Positions 17,327 through 27,097 of a stretch of DNA of 64,000 nt are shown here, piece by piece. Each line of letters opens with the position of its first letter. The first letter of the stretch is position 1. The stretch lies in contig JBFMGX010000028.1 of assembly GCA_040752595.1 (NCBI GenBank), forward strand, positions 1-64,000. Reading direction: 5' to 3'. The position numbers and the translations under genes were made by a program. Below the pieces are notes generated by a model, which did not search any database, was not told the DNA's origin, and saw only the letters and a list, made by a program, of their open reading frames with translations. This DNA comes from Candidatus Zixiibacteriota bacterium (GTDB lineage Bacteria; Zixibacteria; MSB-5A5; WJJR01).

Positions 17327-18476
17327 CGTTCAAACAGAATCCCGTGGGCGGTGAAGACATGGGCGTTGGTGATCTCTGTGCGATGTTGATCTGCTGTGTG
17401 CAGCGGACCGAGGACTCGAAGACGTGACCGGCCTTCCGGCAGGCTCCACTGGACACGTCCATCGACACCCCTTCACTATTGCCCCGCATGTGCTCCAGCG
17501 TCTGCTGGGACCCCTTGCGGGAACCCAGATAGGGCTCGAAAGTGAGCTGGTTTCGCACGTACCCGTAGATCTGGACCGGCGAGGAATCCAGCTCCGCCGC
17601 CAATGCGGCGATCTGATCGGAAAACTGAACATCGATCGTTTCGTCCAGATCACCCGGACCCGGGCCGATCCTCTTGGCGTCGGCGGAGGGGTACAGCACC
17701 GGAGGTCGCCCCTGCAAGTCACCTTGAATCTGCGGAAGCGCTCTCGTTTGAAGGAGCATCGGCCGGGGTAAAGGGTTCTGTCCCTCTACTTCCCACGGCG
17801 CCATGCTGTCTGCAAAGCACTGGCGCAATCGGCCGATCGTCCGCAGTGTTCCGGCTTGGTCTCCGCCGGTTCGGGCCCGTTCCAACTCCGATAGCAGATC
17901 GAGGAGGTGCCCCGACGCCTTGCGACACTGTTCAACCATCTGCGCGTGGCGCGCGAGCTTTTCCCCTGGGTACCCTGCAGCGGCGAGACCGTCGGCCAGG
18001 CTCTGATACTCGGCCAGCAGAATCTGTCCATCCCGCTCCAGTTCGGTCTTCAGATCCAGAAGCCGGCCCACATCTGCAGGGGAGTATTCTCCCACTCCGT
18101 CCCCGGCGGTGAGCCGTAACACCTGATCGCGGCACTCGCTGACCGTGCGCAAATACGTGTCGCGTTCCGGGAAGGGACGTGACCTGGTAGCTGCGAAGAT
18201 CTGGTGTCGCAGAGCTTCGATCCCGGCAGGTTTGGAGACGGCTATCTTCCCCTGAGGTGCATGAGAAGATGTGATGACGTCCTGGAGATCGATGATCTTC
18301 TGACCGTCTTTGTACAGGGCCACGCCTTGCGCGAACAGATCCGTCGCGCACAGGGTCAAACCGAACAGCAGGAGCGCCGCAGTCATCTTACGACAGCGTC
18401 GAATGCTGGGCGTGCTGTCGCAGAGGCCACCGCGGCGGCCGCAAGGACGATGTCGCCAGGTTGCACCCAAGGTCAT
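17265..18476 (-). pseudogene. Truncated secreted transglutaminase-like protein
   Basis: A signal peptide is seen around MTAALLLFGLTLCATDLFAQG (from 18386; the outermost ATG is 18476 and the start is unclear). A long helical region follows (residues about 80-250), then DLDETIDVQFSDQIAALAAEL and the beginning of a transglutaminase-type domain, IYGYVRNQLTFEPYLGSRKG. Normally the catalytic Cys, His and Asp follow this point, but the frame changes character after LEHMRGN at about 17485 and stops in repeat R3, so the catalytic half is absent. A broken gene is the best reading. A transglutaminase/DUF3857-type gene also ends the window at 63319. Confidence 0.7.
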
Positions 18477-18649
18477 CTTCCAGATTCCTCAATCGGTCTC
18501 CATGAGACAACAGAGAGAACCACCCACCCTTCGGGCTGCTTGTGTACCATTTCTGCCCTGACGGTCGCCCCACGGCGCCTGAACACCCGTGGCGACTCCC
18601 ACCGCGAATAAGCCCCAAACGATCTGTAGATGGACCGGTGACCCGATCC

Positions 18650-18666
18650 GAGGACTGCGAACCTCA
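18650..18666. promoter_or_regulatory. Second copy of the shared 17-base block
   Basis: Identical to 6651-6667 (GAGGACTGCGAACCTCA). It lies about 175-265 bases upstream of the truncated transglutaminase-like gene on the minus strand. Confidence 0.3.
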
Positions 18667-18840
18667 TGTCAATTGTAACAAGGGCAGGGCAAATGCGCAA
18701 GTACTCAGTGCGGAAGCCAAGAAACCAGGTCGGCGACCGGTGTACACCTGGCTTGTGTCAGTCAGCACAACGTCATGTTGATAGCACGCATCGAGCTATG
18801 AATGACCACAACCCCTGGCGTGGAATCTGAATTCATCACA

Positions 18841-19006
18841 AACAGTGGGCGACCGGTCACGTATAAATTTTAGTGGTGTACCTGCCCACGATAACTGTTT
18901 CCGCAATGTCCTCGGCCTGGTCATGGCGTTGGGAGGGCTTCTTGTAGGATCGGTGGGCAGACACTGGCATGGCCTCAGGCGCCCGTCGATCCGACGGGCG
19001 CTTTCT
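18841..19006 (+). promoter_or_regulatory. trp operon leader with competing hairpins and an intrinsic terminator
   Basis: Five short segments can pair alternately: GTGGGC (18845-18850), GCCCAC (18884-18889), GTGGGC (18954-18959), GCCCGT (18981-18986) and ACGGGC (18994-18999 region). The last pair belongs to a strong terminator, GCGCCCGTC (18979-18987) with GACGGGCGC (18993-19001), followed by TTTCTTATT. It sits 115 bases before trpE. The arrangement is that of an attenuator, with segment 3 able to sequester either segment 2 or 4. A clear leader peptide with tandem Trp codons is not seen; short frames with one Trp exist at 18798 (MNDHNPWRGI) and 18923 (a 29-codon frame with RHWHGL next to the terminator). 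Mechanism is inferred. Confidence 0.55.
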
Positions 19007-19120
19007 TATTGAGCCGGTGATTTGGCCGATAGGGGTTACAGATCGGCTGTGCGAATGGGCGCGAGCAGGGAGCATCATTGCTGCGACGGCGTTGCGGCAG
19101 AATGGCACGCGAGACCGACC

Positions 19121-20605
19121 ATGGACTTCCGTGACGTCCAACGGCAATTGCGCGATTCACCGATCGCCTTTGTTACGGCGGACGTGCCGGCCGATGTGCT
19201 CACGCCGGCGGCGATTCTGATGCGTCTGAATTCCGACGGCCGCGGTCCCGCCTTCCTGCTGGAGAGCGTTGACCGCGGTCAGTCGGTGGGACGGTACTCA
19301 TTTGTCGGCAGCGCCCCGACCGAGGAAATCGTGCTTTTCCAAGATGGCGGCTGGCACCGCATCGGCTCCCGCCGACACCGCATCACGTCCGGCGATTTGC
19401 CCGCGTTGTTGCGGTCGCGTCTACCTGCGAGATCCATCCCCAAGGGAGTGGCGCCCGCCATCGGCCTGACCGGCGGATGGGTTGGATATTTCGCCTATGA
19501 CGTCATCCGGTTGTGGGAACGGCTTCCCAGTCGCGCTCCCGATGTCCTACAACAGCCATGGATCCACCTGGGGCTCTATGATCGAATCGTCGCCGTCGAT
19601 CACGTTTGCCAGACCGCACGCGCCATCGCGGCTGTCCGGCCTGCGGACTCAAGTCGTCCGGGCGCTGTCCGCGCCTACGAACAATCCCGGCGAGGGTTGG
19701 ATAGACTCGTACGGTGTCTTGGGTGCCCGCTGACTGTCTCACCACTTCCTCCTCAGGCAGAGAGCGTGGCCCGCTCGAACATGTCGCGACAAGAATTCTC
19801 CGCGGCCGTCGCCGCGATGAAGAGCCATATTCGCCGGGGCGACATCTTCCAGGGCGTGCTTTCCCAACGCTGGCGGGTTCCATCGCCAAGGGATGCATTC
19901 GCCGTCTATCGCCGGCTGCGTCAAAGCAATCCCTCGCCGTACATGTTCTTCCTCCGTTGCGACGATCTCGCCATTGCCGGTTCCTCGCCGGAGACCCTGA
20001 TTCAGAAGAACGGTAACGTCGTGACCACCCGCCCGATTGCCGGAACTCGTCCGCGCGGAGCGAACCTGGCCGAGGATTTGCGACGCGAGGAGCAGTTGCG
20101 AAAGTCGCCCAAGGAAAACGCTGAGCATCTGATGCTGGTAGATCTCGGCCGCAACGACCTGGGACGCGTCTGCCGTTTCGGGACGGTGAGGACCGAGCCC
20201 TTCCGCGACATCGAGCGATTCTCTCATGTTCTGCACATGGTGTCCACGGTGCGCGGCCGCATCCGTCCGCGGATCGATGCATTCGATGCGCTGGCGGCGG
20301 CTTTTCCGGCCGGGACGCTGACGGGTGCGCCCAAAATCCGCGCGATGGAGATCATCGACGCCCTGGAACCGTCGCGCCGCGGTGTGTACGGCGGCTGCGT
20401 GGGGTACTTCGACTGGGGAGGGAACATGGACATGGCGATTGCCATTCGCACGGTGGTCATGGACAAGAACGCCGCCTACGTGCAGGCCGGGGCCGGCATC
20501 GTCGCCGACTCCGATGCCGACCGTGAGTTCGCCGAGACATGCAGCAAGGCGGCGGCGCCACTGGCCGCCGCGGGCGGTGTTTGGAATACGAAGGAGCGGC
20601 GATGA
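19121..20605 (+). CDS. trpE: Anthranilate synthase component I
   Basis: 494 residues. It makes anthranilate from chorismate with ammonia supplied by TrpG, the first committed step to tryptophan. The ATG at 19121 starts MDFRDVQRQL; an upstream in-frame ATG at 19022 lies within the leader just past the terminator and is unlikely. FLLESVDRGQSVGRYSFVG (residues 45-63) contains the LLES element of the tryptophan feedback site. The chorismate-binding half is typical: FQGVLSQRW, PSPYMFFL, SSPETLI, PIAGTRPRG, ENAEHLMLVDLGRNDLGRV, FPAGTLTGAPKIRAMEII, and QAGAGIVADSD near the end. It overlaps trpG by four bases (ATGA). Confidence 0.97.
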   Translation: MDFRDVQRQLRDSPIAFVTADVPADVLTPAAILMRLNSDGRGPAFLLESVDRGQSVGRYSFVGSAPTEEIVLFQDGGWHRIGSRRHRITSGDLPALLRSRLPARSIPKGVAPAIGLTGGWVGYFAYDVIRLWERLPSRAPDVLQQPWIHLGLYDRIVAVDHVCQTARAIAAVRPADSSRPGAVRAYEQSRRGLDRLVRCLGCPLTVSPLPPQAESVARSNMSRQEFSAAVAAMKSHIRRGDIFQGVLSQRWRVPSPRDAFAVYRRLRQSNPSPYMFFLRCDDLAIAGSSPETLIQKNGNVVTTRPIAGTRPRGANLAEDLRREEQLRKSPKENAEHLMLVDLGRNDLGRVCRFGTVRTEPFRDIERFSHVLHMVSTVRGRIRPRIDAFDALAAAFPAGTLTGAPKIRAMEIIDALEPSRRGVYGGCVGYFDWGGNMDMAIAIRTVVMDKNAAYVQAGAGIVADSDADREFAETCSKAAAPLAAAGGVWNTKERR

Positions 20606-21168
20606 TCCTCCTGGTGGACAACTACGATTCCTTCACCTACAACCTTTACCAGGCGTTCGGCGGCCTGGGGGCACGCATTGATGTGCGTCGCAATGACGCG
20701 ATCGACATTCCCGGCATTCTCAGACGCCACGACATGATCGTACTCTCGCCCGGCCCCGGTCGTCCGACCGAAGCGGGGGCAACCCCCCAGATCATCCGTG
20801 AACTGTCGGGAGCATTGCCGATCCTCGGTGTTTGTCTGGGGCACCAAGCGATCGGCGAGGTCTTCGGCGGGCGCATCGTGCCAGCCCGTCGCTTGATGCA
20901 CGGCAAGGCATCGCTCATTCGCCATAACCGTCGTGGCGTATTCACAGGTCTGAGCAATCCCATGGTTGCGACTCGGTATCATTCGCTGGTCGTCGAGCGC
21001 TCATCCTGTCCCGCATGCCTTGTGATCACGGCCGAGACGGAAGACGGGACGATCATGGCGCTGCGTCACCGCGAGCACCCGACTGTCGGTGTGCAGTTTC
21101 ACCCCGAATCGATCATGACCCCTGACGGAGAGCGGCTGCTGCGGAATTTTCTGGAAGGACGCTTGTGA
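20602..21168 (+). CDS. trpG: Anthranilate synthase component II (glutamine amidotransferase)
   Basis: 188 residues, the normal length of a stand-alone TrpG. It hydrolyses glutamine and channels ammonia to TrpE. NYDSFTYNL opens the protein; SPGPGRPTEAG is the oxyanion region; the nucleophile is Cys78 in GVCLGHQ, and the catalytic His-Glu pair sits in VQFHPES near the end. The ATG overlaps the trpE stop (ATGA), implying translational coupling. No fusion to trpD is present. Confidence 0.97.
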   Translation: MILLVDNYDSFTYNLYQAFGGLGARIDVRRNDAIDIPGILRRHDMIVLSPGPGRPTEAGATPQIIRELSGALPILGVCLGHQAIGEVFGGRIVPARRLMHGKASLIRHNRRGVFTGLSNPMVATRYHSLVVERSSCPACLVITAETEDGTIMALRHREHPTVGVQFHPESIMTPDGERLLRNFLEGRL

Positions 21169-21219
21169 TCACATGCGTCGCCGTGCTGTTGCCACTAAGA
21201 ACACCCGGAGCATGAGTCG

Positions 21220-22257
21220 ATGCTGAGACCGTTTATCAAAGTCGCGATGGCCGGAAGCGACCTCTGCGAATCCGATGCCGAGACCGCGATGGGATTGGTT
21301 ATGTCCGGTGAGGCCTCACCGGCTCAGATCGCCGCCTGGTTGGTGGCGTTGCGCCTGAAGGGAGAGACGACAGAGGAGATCGTCGGTTTCGTGCATGCAA
21401 TGCGTTCCTCGATGGTCGTGTTGAATGATGTACCCGTCGGAGCGATCGACACGTGCGGCACGGGCGGGGATGGACTGGGCACGTTCAATGTGTCCACCGT
21501 GGCCGGATTGATCGCGGCCGCTTGTGGCGTCCCCGTGGCCAAGCACGGGAATCGCGCCGTTTCATCGCGCTCCGGCTCTGCCGACGTGCTCGCCGCATTG
21601 GGATTCGAAATCGATCCCGGTCCGGCCGTCGTACAAAACGCGCTCGGCACGTGCCGATTCGCCTTTCTGTTTGCGCCCCGATTCCATCCGGCGATGCGCC
21701 ATGCGCTGGCGCCGCGTCGAGAGATCGGCGTGCGCACTGTCTTCAATCTCCTGGGTCCCCTGTGCAATCCCGCCGGTGTCCGGCGTCAGGTCGTCGGGGT
21801 CTATGATCCGAAGCGTCTGCGCCAGATGGCGGAAGTCCTTGCGCATCTGGGCGCCGAACGCGCTCTTGTGGTCTGCGGCCCCCACGATGCGGATGAACTC
21901 CTGCCGTGTGGCGACAATCGCGTCGCCGAATGGGACGGCCAGTCGGTGCGGGAATACACCATCCACCCGAGTGACTGGGGCATGGGAACGCGTTCCCTCG
22001 ACGATCTAACCGGCGGCGATGCCACAGAAAACGCGGGCATCATCCGGGCGATTGCCGGGGGCGTGCCGGGACCGCACACTGACGCAGCCATCATGAACGC
22101 CGGCGCCGCACTCTATATAGCCGGGACAGCGCCTTCCATTGCCGAAGGGATAAGGCAGTCACGCTCCGCCGTGAGCGAGGGGCGGTTGGCGACGTTGCTG
22201 ACATCAGCGGTCGCTGCCTCGCGCGAGGATGGTACGGGCAGGGAGGCGACGCCGTGA
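21220..22257 (+). CDS. trpD: Anthranilate phosphoribosyltransferase
   Basis: 345 residues. Transfers phosphoribose from PRPP to anthranilate. The PRPP-binding loop is DTCGTGGDGLGTFNVST (residues 77-93), followed by KHGNRAVSSRSGSADVLAAL (108-127), and the anthranilate site region HPAMRHALAPRREIGVRTVF. GPLCNPAG follows. The start at 21220 is 51 bases past trpG, the only sizeable gap among the first genes of the operon. Its stop overlaps the trpC start by four bases. Confidence 0.96.
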   Translation: MLRPFIKVAMAGSDLCESDAETAMGLVMSGEASPAQIAAWLVALRLKGETTEEIVGFVHAMRSSMVVLNDVPVGAIDTCGTGGDGLGTFNVSTVAGLIAAACGVPVAKHGNRAVSSRSGSADVLAALGFEIDPGPAVVQNALGTCRFAFLFAPRFHPAMRHALAPRREIGVRTVFNLLGPLCNPAGVRRQVVGVYDPKRLRQMAEVLAHLGAERALVVCGPHDADELLPCGDNRVAEWDGQSVREYTIHPSDWGMGTRSLDDLTGGDATENAGIIRAIAGGVPGPHTDAAIMNAGAALYIAGTAPSIAEGIRQSRSAVSEGRLATLLTSAVAASREDGTGREATP

Positions 22258-23093
22258 GCGAACGGTTGTCATCCGAATCAAAGCCACCGTTGGTTGGTCC
22301 GGCAACCGGGGTGCTGAATGCAATCGTCGATGCGGCGCGGCGTCGGGCGGAGTCATTGCATTCGACGTCATCGGTCGAGGAACTGCTGCGGCAGGGACAG
22401 CGATTTCCCCGTCGTTCATTGATCGCGGCGATCCGGAATCAGTGTCCGGCCATCATCGCCGAAATCAAGAAGGCGTCCCCGTCGAAGGGTCTGTTGCTGA
22501 AACAGGCATTAGATCCTCTCGGTCTGGCGGCGGTGTACGCCTGCGGTGGCGCTACGGCTCTTTCCGTTGTGACGGAACCGGAGTTCTTCCTCGGCGAGAA
22601 CGGTTGGGTCACGGCGATCCGCCAAAACACCGATTTGCCCATTCTGCGGAAAGACTTCATGGTCGAGCCCATTCAAGTGGCCGAATCGGCGGCGCTGGGA
22701 GCCGATGCCATCCTCCTGATTGCTCGAATTCTGACGGCAATGCAACTGCGCGAGTTGCGCGATGCGGCTGGCGCGGCGCAATTGGAAGTGCTGTTCGAGG
22801 TCCACGGAACCGACGACATGGAGAAGGTCGCCGCCTGCGACCCGCACCTTGTGGGCATCAACGCCCGCGACCTTGACGATTTCTCGGTCGACATCGCGCG
22901 CCTGGCCCGGCTTTGCGACCGGTGCCCGTCCGGCGCCGTCGCCATCGCCGAGAGCGGAATCAGCAACGCAGATCAGATTCAGTCACTGATGCAGGTGGGG
23001 TTCCGCGGCTTTCTGATCGGCGAATCCCTGATCACATCGCCCGATCCTGCGGCGCGCCTGCGCGAGTTGTGCAGTGTGGGAAGACAAGGGTAG
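22254..23093 (+). CDS. trpC: Indole-3-glycerol-phosphate synthase
   Basis: 279 residues, a monofunctional TIM-barrel enzyme that closes the indole ring with loss of CO2. GTG 22254 overlaps the trpD stop (GTGA). Motifs include IIAEIKKASPSKG (Lys at the active site), GATALSVVTEPEFF, LPILRKDFMV, ADAILLIARIL, EVLFEVHG, VGINARDLDDF, and AIAESGISNADQ. The phosphate-binding end FRGFLIGESLI is complete. It has a slightly long N-terminus of about 15 residues compared with typical family members. Confidence 0.96.
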   Translation: MSERLSSESKPPLVGPATGVLNAIVDAARRRAESLHSTSSVEELLRQGQRFPRRSLIAAIRNQCPAIIAEIKKASPSKGLLLKQALDPLGLAAVYACGGATALSVVTEPEFFLGENGWVTAIRQNTDLPILRKDFMVEPIQVAESAALGADAILLIARILTAMQLRELRDAAGAAQLEVLFEVHGTDDMEKVAACDPHLVGINARDLDDFSVDIARLARLCDRCPSGAVAIAESGISNADQIQSLMQVGFRGFLIGESLITSPDPAARLRELCSVGRQG

Positions 23094-23095
23094 AC

Positions 23096-23740
23096 ATGGC
23101 TCACACGCGCATCAAGATCTGCGGGATTACCAGGATGCAGGATGCGATCGCGGTCCGGGATTCGGGATGCGATCTGATGGGATTGGTGTTCTGGCCGGGC
23201 AGCCCGCGCTATGTCACAGAACGTCACGCGAGCGAATTGGTTGCCGCCGTCTCGCCGGACCTCGAAACCGTTGGCGTATTCGTTGATGCCGGTCCCGATG
23301 AAATCGCTGCCGTGGCCCGCTCGACAGGCATCACGGCCGCGCAACTGCACGGGGTTATCCGTCCCGGGCCATGGGCGGAACTCGGGAAAGAGATCCGCCT
23401 GATCCGGGCTATCCCCGTCGACTCGCGACCGGCGGACCCGTCGCTTCAGATCGATGCGATCGACGACTACCTGTTTGACCACGGGGGGTCCGGACTACAT
23501 GGCGGGACCGGGCGGACATTCGACTGGTCGTTGATCGAGGGCGCGCGCTCCTGGGGGCGGGTCTGGTTGGCGGGTGGAATCCATCCGGGCAATGTGCCTG
23601 ATGCCATTGCCCAGGTTCGACCCTATGCGATCGATGTTTCCAGCGGCGTGGAGACCGCACCGGGAATCAAGTCCCCGGAACGGATCGCGGCACTTGTGCA
23701 CGCCGTTCGACAGGCCGATGCGCGGCGAACCGGACAATAG
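23096..23740 (+). CDS. trpF: Phosphoribosylanthranilate isomerase
   Basis: 214 residues. Performs the Amadori rearrangement between the TrpD and TrpC steps. ATG 23096 lies two bases after the trpC stop with AAGGG upstream. [12 protein letters not shown] carries the general-base Cys; [26 protein letters not shown] and the C-terminal [16 protein letters not shown] (general-acid Asp) are all present. [18 protein letters not shown] is the usual loop, with small changes from the classic DSxxxGGTG form. Confidence 0.95.
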   Translation: MAHTRIKICGITRMQDAIAVRDSGCDLMGLVFWPGSPRYVTERHASELVAAVSPDLETVGVFVDAGPDEIAAVARSTGITAAQLHGVIRPGPWAELGKEIRLIRAIPVDSRPADPSLQIDAIDDYLFDHGGSGLHGGTGRTFDWSLIEGARSWGRVWLAGGIHPGNVPDAIAQVRPYAIDVSSGVETAPGIKSPERIAALVHAVRQADARRTGQ

Positions 23741-23763
23741 GAGTATCTGTTGCAGGGGACGAA

Positions 23764-24996
23764 ATGGGCAGACAGAGAGACAAAGGACCCGCCTACCTGA
23801 AACGGCCGGATCGACGAGGGCGATTCGGCGTGTATGGCGGACGGTATGTGCCGGAAACGTTGATTCCCGCCTTGGAGCGTCTGACTGCCGATTTTGTCGC
23901 GGCGTGGCGGGACCGGCGTTTCCGTGACGAATACTCCCATCTGCTGCGGGAATATGCCGGACGTCCCACGCCGCTCACCCATGCACCACGGCTGTCCCAG
24001 CGGCTGCGTCGCGGACAGATCTTCCTGAAACGGGAGGATCTTACGCACACCGGATCGCACAAGATCAACAACGTGCTTGGGCAGATCCTGTTGGCCGTGC
24101 GACAGCGCAAGCGCCGGGTCACTGCCGAGACCGGTGCCGGGCAGCACGGAGTCGCCACGGCAACTGTCGCGGCACGTTTCGGACTGACGTGCGACGTGTA
24201 CATGGGTGCTCTCGATATGAAGCGGCAGGCGCCGAATGTCGAACGGATGCAGTTGCTCGGCGCCCGGGTCATCCCCGTTGAGGCCGGGGCGGGAACCCTC
24301 AAGGATGCGGCCAGCGAGGCGATCCGTGACTGGGTGACCAATGTCAACGACACGTACTATGTGCTCGGCTCCGTGGTCGGTCCGCATCCCTATCCCTACA
24401 TGGTGCGCGAGTTCCAGCGCGTCATCGGCCGTGAGGCCAGAGGTCAGTTCCGCAGACTGCTGGGGCGCTCTCCGGACACGCTGGTCGCTTGCGTCGGCGG
24501 CGGCTCCAATGCCATCGGGTTCTTCACCGATTTCTTTTCCGACGCCAGGGTTCGCATGATCGGTGTCGAGGCGGGCGGGTGCGGACTACGCTCCGGCAGG
24601 CACGCAGCGACATTGTCCGCCGGAACTGTCGGCGTATTGCATGGCTCGATGGGATACCTCCTGCAGGATGATGACGGCCAGGTGATCACGCCGCATTCAA
24701 TCTCCGCGGGACTCGACTATCCCGGCGTCGGGCCGGAGCATTCGTTCCTGCGTGACACGGGACGGGTTGAGTATTTGGCGGTCACCGACCAGGAGGCGCT
24801 GGCGGCGTTCTCACTATTGGCCGAATGCGAAGGAATCCTGCCGGCGCTGGAGTCGGCGCATGCCATCGCAGCGCTGTACCAGCTTCCGCGCGACCCAAGC
24901 GGAAAGCGTGTCATTGGAGTCTGTCTTTCCGGGCGCGGCGACAAGGATCTCGGCACGGTGATGGCCGCGCTCGGGGCGGCTCGTTTGGGGAAGTGA
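23764..24996 (+). CDS. trpB: Tryptophan synthase beta chain
   Basis: 410 residues, the PLP enzyme that joins indole and serine. The TrpB1-type signature is present: [27 protein letters not shown] with the PLP Lys100, [14 protein letters not shown], the phosphate-binding GGGSNAIG, and [14 protein letters not shown]. Pairing with TrpA is expected. The stop overlaps the trpA start by one base (TGATG). Confidence 0.97.
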   Translation: MGRQRDKGPAYLKRPDRRGRFGVYGGRYVPETLIPALERLTADFVAAWRDRRFRDEYSHLLREYAGRPTPLTHAPRLSQRLRRGQIFLKREDLTHTGSHKINNVLGQILLAVRQRKRRVTAETGAGQHGVATATVAARFGLTCDVYMGALDMKRQAPNVERMQLLGARVIPVEAGAGTLKDAASEAIRDWVTNVNDTYYVLGSVVGPHPYPYMVREFQRVIGREARGQFRRLLGRSPDTLVACVGGGSNAIGFFTDFFSDARVRMIGVEAGGCGLRSGRHAATLSAGTVGVLHGSMGYLLQDDDGQVITPHSISAGLDYPGVGPEHSFLRDTGRVEYLAVTDQEALAAFSLLAECEGILPALESAHAIAALYQLPRDPSGKRVIGVCLSGRGDKDLGTVMAALGAARLGK

Positions 24997-25841
24997 TGAC
25001 GGCTGGACATTCAATGACGGACGAGACAACCAGGGGGCGCCCCGGTTCAGTTGGGATCGTCAACTCACGCATCGTGGGGTTGTTCGCCCATGAACCGCCG
25101 GTCATCCCATTCCTGACCGCGGGGTTTCCCACGCGGCGCATGTTCCTGGATACGGCGATCGCGGCCCACGAGGCCGGAGCGAAAGCACTGGAGGTCGGCA
25201 TGCCGTTCTCCGATCCGCTGGCCGATGGACCTGCGATTCAACGTGCCTCGCAGATGGCGTTGAGTGGAGGCACGACCCTGTCGCGCGTTCTGGATTTGGC
25301 CGCATCACTGCGCGCGCGCATGCCCATCCCGATCTTTCTCATGGGGTATCTCAACCCGATCCTGCGCTTTGGCCCGGCCCGCTTTGCGGCCGCCGCTGCG
25401 GCCGCCGGTGTCGACGGCACAATCATTCCCGATTGGCCGCCCGAGGAGGCCGGGGAATGGATTCGCCACTCGCGAGAACATGGTCTGGCCAATGTCTTTC
25501 TCATGGCGCCGACCACGGCCGCTCCGCGTCTCCGCCACATCGACAGGGTGTCCACTGACTTCTCTTATTGTGTCGCGGTGACCGGCGTGACCGGTGCTCG
25601 CTCGGGCATCGCCGATTCCACCCGGGAATTCCTGCGCCGCGTCCGACACCTCGCGCGCAAACCGGTGGTCGTCGGCTTCGGCATTGCCGCCCCGGATCAC
25701 GTACGCGCGTTGGCCGGCCTGGCCGATGGTTTCGTGATCGGGTCGGCCCTCGTCCCATTGTTGGAGGATGGTCCTCCGCGAACGCGCGCGGCGGCGGTCG
25801 GACAGGCGGTGGCGCGTCTTGTCCGTGCGGCGCGCGGGTGA
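24996..25841 (+). CDS. trpA: Tryptophan synthase alpha chain
   Basis: 281 residues from ATG 24996, which overlaps the trpB stop; a second ATG at 25014 is possible. The enzyme splits indoleglycerol phosphate and feeds indole to TrpB. PFLTAGFPTRRMF, EVGMPFSDPLADGPAIQ (catalytic Glu and Asp), GTIIPDWPPEEA and YCVAVTGVTGARS, then GFGIAAPDHVRAL and IGSALV are in family order. It is the last trp gene; a DAHP synthase follows after 46 bases. Confidence 0.96.
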   Translation: MTAGHSMTDETTRGRPGSVGIVNSRIVGLFAHEPPVIPFLTAGFPTRRMFLDTAIAAHEAGAKALEVGMPFSDPLADGPAIQRASQMALSGGTTLSRVLDLAASLRARMPIPIFLMGYLNPILRFGPARFAAAAAAAGVDGTIIPDWPPEEAGEWIRHSREHGLANVFLMAPTTAAPRLRHIDRVSTDFSYCVAVTGVTGARSGIADSTREFLRRVRHLARKPVVVGFGIAAPDHVRALAGLADGFVIGSALVPLLEDGPPRTRAAAVGQAVARLVRAARG

Positions 25842-25887
25842 ACGGATGCACAGAAGTGTCAGTGTCCGCAAATGAAGGAGACACTAT

Positions 25888-26904
25888 ATGCTCATAGTGA
25901 TGGACGTCCACGCATCTAATTCTGAAGTCGAAATGGTCTGTGCCGAGATCCGCGCCCTCGGCCTGGTGCCCCACCCGATGCCGGGGGCGCAACGCACCGC
26001 GATCGGAATCACCGGCAACAAGGGACCGGTGGAGGCGGCGCGATTCGAGGCCATGCCGGGCGTGCTGCAGGTGATCGCGGTGACCGCCCCCTACAAACTT
26101 GTCAGCCGCGAGTTTCGCCCGGACGATTCCGTCGTACGTGTCGGCCCGGCGGCGATCGGAGGCGGACGGTTTGCCGTGATCGCCGGGCCGTGCGCGGTGG
26201 AATCGCCGGAGCAGTTGGAGGCTGTGGCGGTTCGGATCAAGGCCGCCGGCGCCCAACTCATGCGCGGCGGCGCCTTCAAGCCGCGCACGTCACCCTACAG
26301 TTTTCAGGGGTTGGGCGAGGCCGGGCTGAAGATGCTGGCCGAGGTGCGCGATCGTCACGGACTTCCGGTCGTGACCGAAGCGGTCGATCAGGAATCGCTC
26401 GATCTGGTCGCCCACTACGCCGACATGGTTCAGATCGGGGCGCGCAACATGCAAAACTACTCCCTCCTCCGCGCCGCCGGAAGGTGCGGCCGTCCCGTGT
26501 TGTTGAAACGCGGCATGGCGGCAACGCTCGACGAGCTTCTGATGGCGGCCGAGTACATCGTCAGCGAGGGGAACCCCGATGTCGTCCTCTGCGAACGGGG
26601 CGTGCGCACCTTCGCCAATCACGCGCGGAACACCCTGGATCTCTCCGCCGTCCCTTTTGTCCAACGGCTCAGTCACCTGCCGATCATCGTCGATCCCAGC
26701 CATGGGACCGGGATCCGTCACAAGGTGACACCGCTCTCGTGCGCGGCGGCGGCGGTCGGCGCTGATGGGTTGATGATCGAAGTCCATCCCAACCCGGATG
26801 CGGCGCTGTCCGATGGCCCGCAATCGCTCGATCTCGGGCAATTCGACCAGTTGATGCAGCGGGTCGCCGCCATCACGGCCGTAGTGGGACGGCGACTCGG
26901 ATGA
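25888..26904 (+). CDS. aroF: 3-deoxy-7-phosphoheptulonate (DAHP) synthase, type I-beta with N-terminal regulatory domain
   Basis: 338 residues. Condenses phosphoenolpyruvate and erythrose 4-phosphate, the entry to the shikimate pathway. Residues 1-70 form the ferredoxin-like regulatory domain found in Thermotoga-type enzymes ([17 protein letters not shown]...[10 protein letters not shown]). The barrel has [69 protein letters not shown] and IVDPSHGTG, which carry the metal and substrate residues. Placed directly after trpA, it links aromatic precursor supply to tryptophan synthesis; inhibition by an aromatic amino acid through the N-domain is expected from the family, not shown. Confidence 0.94.
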   Translation: MLIVMDVHASNSEVEMVCAEIRALGLVPHPMPGAQRTAIGITGNKGPVEAARFEAMPGVLQVIAVTAPYKLVSREFRPDDSVVRVGPAAIGGGRFAVIAGPCAVESPEQLEAVAVRIKAAGAQLMRGGAFKPRTSPYSFQGLGEAGLKMLAEVRDRHGLPVVTEAVDQESLDLVAHYADMVQIGARNMQNYSLLRAAGRCGRPVLLKRGMAATLDELLMAAEYIVSEGNPDVVLCERGVRTFANHARNTLDLSAVPFVQRLSHLPIIVDPSHGTGIRHKVTPLSCAAAAVGADGLMIEVHPNPDAALSDGPQSLDLGQFDQLMQRVAAITAVVGRRLG

Positions 26905-27097
26905 GAGACGGACCAGTACGCTGTCCTCCGCTGCAAGGTCGTCATCGGTTTGCTCCGTCTCCGTGGCTTCAAGATCGCCGCTACCCGGCCCTCGTACCGA
27001 TTTGCCGGGGCAATGAAGATTTGGAGCCCAACCGTGTCAGGGTTTGGTTGAATCGCTACAGCGATCGTGTAAGAGCTTCTAACAGAATGAAGGAAAG

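Noticed and set aside
18861-18900. T-box-like sequence (gtggtgtacc) in the trp leader
   Set aside because: It differs from the AGGGTGGNACCGCG consensus, is not placed next to the terminator as required, and no specifier stem with a Trp codon is visible.
19022-19121. Longer trpE start at 19022
   Set aside because: It begins immediately after the terminator T-run, adds 33 residues unlike any TrpE, and has no ribosome site.
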